From Bacteroidota bacterium (GTDB taxonomy: Bacteria > Bacteroidota > Ignavibacteria > Ignavibacteriales > Ignavibacteriaceae): DNA of 5,084 nucleotides. Position 1 is the stretch's first letter. Every line of letters starts with the position of its first letter. Below, one piece after another: positions 1-5,084 of the stretch. Both the position numbers and the translations under genes were made by a program. The notes beneath the pieces were generated by a model. The model ran no database searches, had not been told where the DNA came from, and saw only the letters and a program-made list of their open reading frames with translations. The stretch is from NCBI GenBank assembly GCA_021793635.1, contig JAJYSI010000283.1:1-5084 (forward strand), in the 5' to 3' direction.

Positions 1-986
1 CGGCAATTTTTGATCAAGATAAAACAGCGGCAAGCCGCGATTATATTCAACGATTTGAACGTTCCGGATATTTTGAAATTGATGATTATGTTGATACTTA
101 TCAACAGGTCACAAATGAAATTAACAAAGGTAATGTTTTGTGGGCTCTCGTTATCCCAAAAGATTTTGAAAAGGATATAGAAACCAGGAAGCCTGCTCCG
201 GTACAAGCCATTTTTGACGGCTCGGACGGAAATAAAACTTCTATTGCTTTCGGTTATGTGCAAAATATTACGGCTAACTATGCGCAGAATATTTTACTGC
301 AAATTGCGGATAAAACAGGAAGGAAAAATTCTATTGCCGGCTCATTAGAACCTGTGATTAGAGTTTGGTATAACCCCGATCTTAAAACAAGAGTCTTCAT
401 GGTTCCAAGTATAATGGGTCTGATTCTTATGATCATAACAATTATCCTTATGTCCATGGCGATAGTAAAAGAAAGGGAAATTGGCACTCTTGAACAATTA
501 ATTGTAACGCCTATAAAACCATATCAATTAATTATTGGCAAGCTTATCCCGTTTGTAATACTCGGTTTTATTGATATTCTAATCGTTCAATCAATTATGG
601 TGTTTTGGTTCGGGATAGTAATACGGGGAAGCTTTTTCTTTTTAGTTTTCGCTTCATTTTTATTTATTCTTTCTACTCTTGGAATAGGTTTGTTCCTTTC
701 GACAATTTCAAAAACTCAGCAGCAGGCAATGATGGTTGCGCAATTTGCGATTATGATGCCTTTCATCTATCTATCAGGCTTCAGTTTCCCGATTGAAAAT
801 ATGCCTAAAATAGTTCAATACATTACTTACTTGATTCCGCTTAGATACTACATTACGATATTACGGGCAGTTATTTTGAAAGGTGCTTCCTTTAGAGAAC
901 TGCTTCCTGAAACTGGAATGTTATTAATTATGGGGATATTAATCCTCGTTGCAAGCGCTATGAGGTTTAAAAAAAGATTAGAATAA
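1..986 (+). CDS. ABC-2 type transporter permease, C-terminal part (5' end outside window)
   Basis: This is the inner-membrane permease subunit of an ABC exporter of the ABC-2 class (YhhJ/YbhS/YbhR-like), which works as a dimer with an ATPase. The open frame is read from base 3 with no stop before TAA at 984-986, giving 327 residues of an expected roughly 370. The missing part is the N-terminal membrane segment. Visible in order: an extracytoplasmic loop starting AIFDQDKTAASRDYI; a hydrophobic segment at about fragment residues 131-155; the cytoplasmic coupling stretch VKEREIGTLEQLIVTPIKP, typical of this family; then hydrophobic segments at about 176-207, 211-235, 240-264 and 305-320, ending in the basic tail RFKKRLE. 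A TTG at 138 is internal, because family-like sequence continues upstream of it. The ATPase and any HlyD-type adaptor would lie to the left. The substrate cannot be told. The family call is firm; the exact subfamily is not. Confidence 0.9.
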   Translation, partial: AIFDQDKTAASRDYIQRFERSGYFEIDDYVDTYQQVTNEINKGNVLWALVIPKDFEKDIETRKPAPVQAIFDGSDGNKTSIAFGYVQNITANYAQNILLQIADKTGRKNSIAGSLEPVIRVWYNPDLKTRVFMVPSIMGLILMIITIILMSMAIVKEREIGTLEQLIVTPIKPYQLIIGKLIPFVILGFIDILIVQSIMVFWFGIVIRGSFFFLVFASFLFILSTLGIGLFLSTISKTQQQAMMVAQFAIMMPFIYLSGFSFPIENMPKIVQYITYLIPLRYYITILRAVILKGASFRELLPETGMLLIMGILILVASAMRFKKRLE

Positions 987-1007
987 ATGATATTCTATTC
1001 ATTTCGA

Positions 1008-1040
1008 TAAAGAAGAATGAGAATTATAAATTCTTCTTTA
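1008..1040. terminator. Possible bidirectional terminator hairpin at the convergent gene junction
   Basis: An 11-base perfect inverted repeat (TAAAGAAGAAT at 1008-1018, ATTCTTCTTTA at 1030-1040) surrounds an 11-base loop. It lies between the permease stop (984-986) and the sthA stop (1024-1026), and its right arm is the last codons of sthA. Each strand reads a T-rich 3' arm. The stem has only two G-C pairs and no long T run follows it, so it would be weak. A competing small stem (GAATT/AATTC, 1021-1033) overlaps it. Position supports a terminator role; stability does not strongly. Confidence 0.35.
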
Positions 1041-2409
1041 ATTGATCAACTCTATTAATTCCATTCAATGCGGCGACACGATAAGCTTCTGCCATTGTGG
1101 GGTAATTAAAAGTTGTGTTTATAAAATACATCAAAGAATTTCCGTCTCCCTTTTGAGACATTATTGCCTGACCGATGTGAATAATCTCCGCCGCGCCATG
1201 TCCGAAGCAATGTACCCCGAGTATTTTTAAGGTTTCTCTGTGAAAAAGTATCTTTAACATACCGGTTGTTCTGCCTGTTATTTGAGCGCGTGCAAGGTGC
1301 TTGAAAAATGAATGACCAACCTCATAAGGAATTTTTTCTTTCGTTAACTGCTCTTCAGTGTATCCCACGGAACTTATTTCAGGTATAGTATATATGCCAG
1401 TTGGAATAAATTCTACAAGTTGGTGATCACATTTGCCGAAAACGATATGAGTTGCGGCAAATCTACCCTGGTCGTATGATGCGCTTGCAAGATTAGGAAA
1501 GCCTATAATATCTCCGACTGCATAAATATGAGGAATAGGTGTCTGGTTCGTTTCATTAACGATAATTGAACCTTGCCCGGTTGTTTTTATGCCGAGTTTT
1601 TCCAGTTCCAATTCATCAGAATTGCCTGTACGCCCTTGAGCCCATAAAAGATAGTCAGTACGAATTTCTTTATTCGATTTTAAGAATACAGTAACACCGT
1701 AATTATCCGCTGCTACTTTTTCATACTCCTCGTTATGCCTGAGTATTACGCCGTTTTCACGAAGGTGGTAACCAAGTGCATCAATAATTTCATCATCAAG
1801 AAATGCTAAAAGCTTTTCTCGAGTATTGATAAGGTTCACTTTTACTTTTAAACCGCGGAATATTGAAGCATACTCGCAGCCGATTACACCGGCGCCGTAA
1901 ATTGTGATAGAACGTGGATTATCTTTTAAATTCAGCAATGTGTCACTATCCAAAATCCTCTGATGCGAAAAATCTACATCGGGAGGATGGTAGGGACGTG
2001 AGCCGGTAGCAATAACAAAATAATCAGCAGTATAAATTTCTTCAGCATTGTTAGAAAGTTTGACGGATATAGAATGCTCATCTATAAATTTTGCTCTACC
2101 ATCGATGATATCAACAAGGTTACGGTCATAAAAACTTTTTCGAAGAGTAAACTGTTCTTGAATGACAACTTCAGCTTTTTTAAGAAGCGATTGAAAATTA
2201 GAATCTTCTAAACTATTTCTTTCATAAAGAATTTGGCTTGCATGGCGTAATGCTTTGCTCGGGATGGTGCTTTTGTGTGTGCAGCTTCCTCCGACGGAAG
2301 AAAAATAATCACACATGGCGACATGCATTCCTTCTTTTGTGCATTTCATTGCCGCACCTTCGCCACCCGGTCCGCTGCCAATTACAATTACATCATAATG
2401 ATTTTTCAA
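1024..2409 (-). CDS. sthA: Soluble pyridine nucleotide transhydrogenase (Si-specific NAD(P)+ transhydrogenase)
   Basis: This cytosolic FAD flavoprotein moves hydride between NADPH and NAD+ and balances the two coenzyme pools. It has 461 residues, against about 466 for the E. coli enzyme as I recall it, and is collinear with it. Visible: FAD-binding GSGPGG (11-16) with acidic D34 at the end of the second strand; [15 protein letters not shown] (40-54); NAD(P)-binding [15 protein letters not shown] (172-186); second FAD motif YAVGD (296-300); and the C-terminal dimerisation domain from about 337, with [15 protein letters not shown] and [14 protein letters not shown]. The disulfide of dihydrolipoamide dehydrogenase and glutathione reductase is absent (C43 kept, T48 in place of the second Cys). 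The usual catalytic His is Tyr (Y436), with E441 kept. Both changes mark SthA rather than those relatives. The start is TTG: it is the only usable start after an in-frame upstream TAG, and the N-terminus then matches the family. The 84-base gap to the upstream gene on the same strand leaves co-transcription open. Confidence 0.96.
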   Translation of the reverse strand: MKNHYDVIVIGSGPGGEGAAMKCTKEGMHVAMCDYFSSVGGSCTHKSTIPSKALRHASQILYERNSLEDSNFQSLLKKAEVVIQEQFTLRKSFYDRNLVDIIDGRAKFIDEHSISVKLSNNAEEIYTADYFVIATGSRPYHPPDVDFSHQRILDSDTLLNLKDNPRSITIYGAGVIGCEYASIFRGLKVKVNLINTREKLLAFLDDEIIDALGYHLRENGVILRHNEEYEKVAADNYGVTVFLKSNKEIRTDYLLWAQGRTGNSDELELEKLGIKTTGQGSIIVNETNQTPIPHIYAVGDIIGFPNLASASYDQGRFAATHIVFGKCDHQLVEFIPTGIYTIPEISSVGYTEEQLTKEKIPYEVGHSFFKHLARAQITGRTTGMLKILFHRETLKILGVHCFGHGAAEIIHIGQAIMSQKGDGNSLMYFINTTFNYPTMAEAYRVAALNGINRVDQLKKNL

Positions 2410-2414
2410 ATTTA

Positions 2415-2421
2415 CTCTCTC
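2415..2421 (-). promoter_or_regulatory. Ribosome binding site of sthA supporting the TTG start
   Basis: The minus strand reads GAGAGAG, ending five bases before the TTG at 2409-2407. It is a purine-rich, partial Shine-Dalgarno match at normal spacing. It supports TTG as the start, since no ATG or GTG lies in frame between the upstream TAG and this codon. Confidence 0.5.
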
Positions 2422-2436
2422 AGAAGTATTTATAGT

Positions 2437-2467
2437 CTAAATTAAAAATCTTTCGCTACTAAACAAA
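2437..2467 (-). promoter_or_regulatory. Candidate Bacteroidota-type promoter of sthA
   Basis: On the minus strand, TTTG (2467-2464) is followed by exactly 19 bases and then TAATTTAG (2444-2437). The known Bacteroidota primary-sigma consensus is TTTG, about 19-21 bases, TAnnTTTG; this site has one mismatch in the second element. Transcription would begin roughly 20-25 bases before the sthA start codon, leaving room for the GAGAG ribosome site. The gap is AT-rich, so chance matches are possible. TATAAAT (2434-2428) is an alternative conventional -10 without a clear -35. Confidence 0.4.
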
Positions 2468-2493
2468 CGAAATTATTTAAGTCAATCAAAATT

Positions 2494-3513
2494 TTAAGGT
2501 TGAACATATTGATTGTAAGCCCTGGGTCCCCAATATGCATAACCTGTTCCTTCATACTTTGTTCCTGAAACGATACTTTGTATAAAACCGTTATCTTCTA
2601 CTTGGACTGTATGCCACATTAAATTATCGGGGTTTAATTTTAAAAAGAATTTTATCCTTCCGTTTAATGCAATATACTTAATAAAAAGAGAATCCGGTTC
2701 CGTTTGAAAATTAAAAGCGGTACTTAACTTTTCTTCCATTAGAGTGCTTTTGTAAAAAGTCCCGCCTGTTGGAGTGACCACATTTTTTCCGTCAAATTTT
2801 ACCTCCCTATCATCATAAGCTAAAACACTGAGATAATGGTCAGCCGATTGTTTTAACCAGTCAATAATTTTTTCTCCGTGCAAGACATTATCGTAGTCGT
2901 AATCGCTATCTATAAAAGAAATTCTCTTTATGAAGTTAGGAATTTCCTTTACCGCATTTATATAACCTAGTACAAAACTTCCTCCGCCGCTGTGTCCGGA
3001 AAGAGCAACATCAATGTTATAATCTTTAAAAATACTTTTAACCGAATCTACAACATGAAGTATAATTGAATCGGGATTGTTATGCCGGGTCTTCCACCAT
3101 GGCCAACTTTCTTCACCTGTAGCAACATATGCTACAATAATATTTTCAGATTTAATCATGTTTCTTAAAAATCTTGTTTGTGCACCTATGTTTTGAATAT
3201 TGTAATGCCAATCATCTCCAGGCTGCATTTGTTTTCCGATCGTTTGGTCTATAGTATTCATATTGGGTGTAGCGTAAAAGATTAAAAGTACTTTTTTATT
3301 CGAATCGAAAGTTTGAGGGCTTGGAGCATTTATTTCAACATTTATGTTTGGCTCCATACTGAAAGATAAAATTTGCTCATTAAAATAACTGCTTTCCTTA
3401 AAACCGGGCAAAAGATTTCTGCTGTTTAGGTGCCCTGCTGGTAAAATCACACTTGATAAAAATATAATCATTAAAAAATTTAATACCAGAAATCGGCGGA
3501 TAATTAAATCCAT
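2494..3513 (-). CDS. Putative exported alpha/beta-hydrolase-fold serine hydrolase, function unknown
   Basis: I do not recognise a named family. Numbering is from the ATG at 3513-3511 (339 residues). That start follows a strong AAAGGA seven bases upstream, whereas an in-frame ATG at 3534 (seven residues longer) has no such site. The N-terminus is a basic-hydrophobic signal or anchor (MDLIIRRFLVLNFLMIIFL, then SSVILPAG); with no Cys nearby, a lipoprotein is unlikely. A strand-like KVLLIFYATPN (about 74-84) precedes SGHSGGG (172-178), a nucleophile elbow with S175 as likely nucleophile. Possible acids are D202/D204 (FIDSDYDYD) or D234/D235 (LSVLAYDDRE). H301 in MWHTVQVEDNGF is the likely catalytic His. 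This order Ser-Asp-His fits the fold. The ester, peptide or glycoside-linked substrate is unknown. It lies upstream of sthA on the same strand and divergent from a secreted GH3 enzyme, so an extracytoplasmic role in substrate processing is possible but unproven. Confidence 0.75.
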   Translation of the reverse strand: MDLIIRRFLVLNFLMIIFLSSVILPAGHLNSRNLLPGFKESSYFNEQILSFSMEPNINVEINAPSPQTFDSNKKVLLIFYATPNMNTIDQTIGKQMQPGDDWHYNIQNIGAQTRFLRNMIKSENIIVAYVATGEESWPWWKTRHNNPDSIILHVVDSVKSIFKDYNIDVALSGHSGGGSFVLGYINAVKEIPNFIKRISFIDSDYDYDNVLHGEKIIDWLKQSADHYLSVLAYDDREVKFDGKNVVTPTGGTFYKSTLMEEKLSTAFNFQTEPDSLFIKYIALNGRIKFFLKLNPDNLMWHTVQVEDNGFIQSIVSGTKYEGTGYAYWGPRAYNQYVQP

Positions 3514-3890
3514 ATGTGCATCCTTTTGTGCCATTAATTTAGAATTAACAAACTCACTTGCTATAAGTTAGTAAAATTTATGAAAATCTATTGTTGTAGA
3601 TATCATTAAGTCTTTTATTTTAATTCGTAAACAATAATTGTCAATTCTATTTCTTTCTTGGTTAATATATTACAGTTTAATAAACTCGATCTTAAACTTG
3701 AACTTTTTTATCTAATTTATAAAATGGTTTATCAATAAAATAAAACTAGACACTAAAATATTTGATTTTAATGCGGTTTTGGTATGGTATATATTTTGAT
3801 CTATTTAATAATTTATCAAACTTAAAATTATTTAGCCCAATCAATAAAGCGAACTGGAATTTTCTCAATTTTTAAGAAAGAGTAATTTTT
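3514..3890. other. AT-rich divergent intergenic region holding the promoters of the hydrolase and the GH3 gene
   Basis: No supported gene lies here; the short frames are broken by stops in every direction, for example nine codons from the ATG at 3580. It must hold the start signals of both flanking genes. The clearest promoter-like stretch for the GH3 gene is TATATTTTG at 3790-3798, close to TAnnTTTG but one base longer, without a well-spaced TTTG upstream. An 11-base perfect palindrome, ACAATAATTGT, lies at 3631-3641, and TTTATCAA occurs at 3728-3735 and 3812-3819. In such AT-rich DNA these may be chance. I see no structured RNA or riboswitch. Confidence 0.6.
3521..3526 (-). promoter_or_regulatory. 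Shine-Dalgarno site that decides the hydrolase start
   Basis: The minus strand reads AAAGGA with seven bases before the ATG at 3513-3511. The alternative in-frame ATG at 3534-3532 is preceded by an AT-rich stretch with no comparable purine core. The downstream ATG also puts the two arginines and hydrophobic core at the very N-terminus, as a signal peptide requires. Confidence 0.7.
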
Positions 3891-5084
3891 ATGAAAAAAA
3901 CATTAAATACTATCGAGCTGACAATTTTATTTGCATTGTTTACTCTTGCCGTCAAATTATCTGCGCAAACTACAACTCCAGTATATTTGGACTCTACCAA
4001 GCCGGTTGAGACAAGAGTTGAAGACCTTTTGAGCAGAATGACTTTGGAGGAGAAAATCGGTCAGATAATGCAAGTCGATCATACGGGTATAATAAATAAT
4101 AAATCCGATATTACAAAGTATTTTATAGGCTCTATTTTAAGCGGCGGTGACTCCGATCTTGGAGATAATAAGACCAATACCTGGGCGAGCTTGTATGATT
4201 CTCTACAAAGTTATGCCTTAAACACAAGGTTGAAGATTCCTATCATATACGGTATAGATGCCGTTCATGGTAATAATAATATTTATGGAGCTACAATCTT
4301 TCCTCACAATATTGGTATGGGCTGTACAAGAGACCCTAATCTTGTTAAAGAAGAAGGAAGGGTTACGGCAGAAGAACTCGCTGCTACCGGTATCAACTGG
4401 ACATTCGCGCCCTGCATTGCAGTAGTTAGAAATGAAAGATGGGGACGCACTTATGAAAGTTTTGGCGAGTCTCCGGAATTAGTAGCAGAATTGGGCGCCG
4501 CTGAAATTCAAGGCTTCCAAGGCGATAAACTGTCGGGGCATACAAGTATCTTAGCTTGCGCTAAACATTATCTGGGAGATGGGGGAACTTTTGATGGAAT
4601 AGACCAGGGCAATACTATTGACAACGAAGCTACTATAAGGAAATTATTCTTACCTCCTTATATTGCCGCAATTAAGGCGGGTGTGGGAAGTGTTATGGCT
4701 TCTTATAGTAGTATAAATGGTGAGAAGATGCACGGAAATAAATATTGGCTTACCGATGTATTGAAAAATGAATTAGGCTTCAAGGGATTTGTAGTCTCGG
4801 ATTGGGCAGCTATAGACCAATTAGGTAGCAACTATGAGGAGGATGTTGATAAATCAATAAATGCCGGTATTGACATGGTGATGTTACCCATGCGCTATAA
4901 AGATTTTTATAAAGTTATGAATGGCCTTGTTAGTGCGGGAAAGATTCCCATGTCCCGTATTGACGACGCAGTTTCCCGTATTCTGAGAATAAAATTTGAG
5001 CTTGGAGTATTTGAAAGACCTTATGCAAATAAATCATTAATTGATTCCGTCGGCTCATATAGCCATCGCCAGGTAGCCCGCCAG
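3891..5084 (+). CDS. Secreted glycoside hydrolase family 3 beta-glucosidase/glucan exohydrolase, N-terminal part (3' end outside window)
   Basis: This retaining exo-acting beta-glucosidase removes terminal glucose from beta-glucans or oligosaccharides, probably in the periplasm or outside the cell. The frame is open for 398 codons to the right edge. MKKTLNTIELTILFALFTLAVKLSAQ is a signal peptide, probable cleavage A25|Q26. The GH3 barrel domain follows: TRVEDLLSRMTLEEKIGQIM (41-60), GIDAVHG (121-127, sugar-binding D123), RWGRTYESFGE (183-193), CAKHYLGDGGT (223-233, K225/H226) and GFKGFVVSDWAAID (296-309) with nucleophile D304. The GDGGT loop and IPMSRIDDAVSRILRIKF (352-369) closely resemble barley ExoI, a 1,3/1,4-beta-glucan exohydrolase, as recalled from memory. 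The frame breaks off just as the C-terminal alpha/beta domain begins (SHRQVARQ), so the acid/base Glu cannot be seen. A weak AAGAAAGAG lies eight bases before ATG. The family is certain; the substrate is inferred. Confidence 0.95.
   Translation, partial: MKKTLNTIELTILFALFTLAVKLSAQTTTPVYLDSTKPVETRVEDLLSRMTLEEKIGQIMQVDHTGIINNKSDITKYFIGSILSGGDSDLGDNKTNTWASLYDSLQSYALNTRLKIPIIYGIDAVHGNNNIYGATIFPHNIGMGCTRDPNLVKEEGRVTAEELAATGINWTFAPCIAVVRNERWGRTYESFGESPELVAELGAAEIQGFQGDKLSGHTSILACAKHYLGDGGTFDGIDQGNTIDNEATIRKLFLPPYIAAIKAGVGSVMASYSSINGEKMHGNKYWLTDVLKNELGFKGFVVSDWAAIDQLGSNYEEDVDKSINAGIDMVMLPMRYKDFYKVMNGLVSAGKIPMSRIDDAVSRILRIKFELGVFERPYANKSLIDSVGSYSHRQVARQ

Noticed and set aside
138..140. TTG as the start of the permease
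   Set aside because: The same frame is open to the left edge and encodes family-like extracytoplasmic loop sequence, so this codon is an internal Leu.
278..487. 69-codon minus-strand frame inside the permease
   Set aside because: It is a shadow of the permease in another frame, has no ribosome site and no recognisable protein pattern.
605..796. 63-codon plus-strand frame inside the permease
   Set aside because: It is out of frame with the real gene, whose membrane segments run uninterrupted through this stretch.
1042..1230. Plus-strand frame opposite the sthA 3' end
   Set aside because: It is antisense to strongly conserved sthA sequence and has no homology-like features.
2238..2435. Plus-strand frame rich in Cys and His opposite the sthA 5' end
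   Set aside because: The residues are a by-product of reading the conserved FAD-binding region backwards; there is no zinc-finger spacing or ribosome site.
3631..3641. Perfect palindrome ACAATAATTGT as a regulator operator
   Set aside because: An 11-base AT-rich palindrome is easily expected by chance in this region, and no second copy or regulator gene is seen.
3728..3819. TTTATCAA repeated 84 bases apart as paired operator sites
   Set aside because: Eight AT-rich bases repeated twice in a 377-base AT-rich spacer is not significant without conservation data.

Overview
The window is AT-rich and has the look of a free-living Gram-negative bacterium, most likely of the Bacteroidota/Ignavibacteriota/Chlorobiota group. 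This rests on base composition, a glycosidase with a signal peptide ending in Ser-Ala|Gln, and a candidate TTTG-N19-TAnnTTTG-type promoter. The placement is an inference, since no rRNA or other taxonomic marker is present.

Layout, left to right: (1) bases 1-986, plus strand: the C-terminal part of an ABC-2 type membrane permease whose start lies off the left edge. (2) A 37-base convergent junction with an AT-rich hairpin that overlaps the sthA stop and could end transcription from both sides. (3) 1024-2409, minus strand: a complete soluble pyridine nucleotide transhydrogenase (sthA) with a TTG start. (4) An 84-base gap with a candidate promoter for sthA. (5) 2494-3513, minus strand: an exported or membrane-anchored alpha/beta-hydrolase-like protein with a GHSGGG nucleophile elbow and no recognised specific function. 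(6) 3514-3890: an AT-rich divergent intergenic region. (7) 3891 to the right edge, plus strand: the first 398 codons of a secreted GH3 glycoside hydrolase that resembles plant ExoI-type beta-glucan exohydrolases.

The genes do not form one obvious pathway. The permease belongs to an export operon that lies mostly to the left. SthA is a cytosolic NADPH/NADH balancing enzyme. The exported hydrolase and the GH3 enzyme are transcribed divergently from one shared region, which raises the possibility of joint control in glucan or oligosaccharide use, but nothing in the sequence proves it. I found no tRNA, rRNA, CRISPR array, insertion sequence or attachment site. I also found no convincing new multi-gene system. 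The least explained element is the secreted GHSGGG hydrolase.
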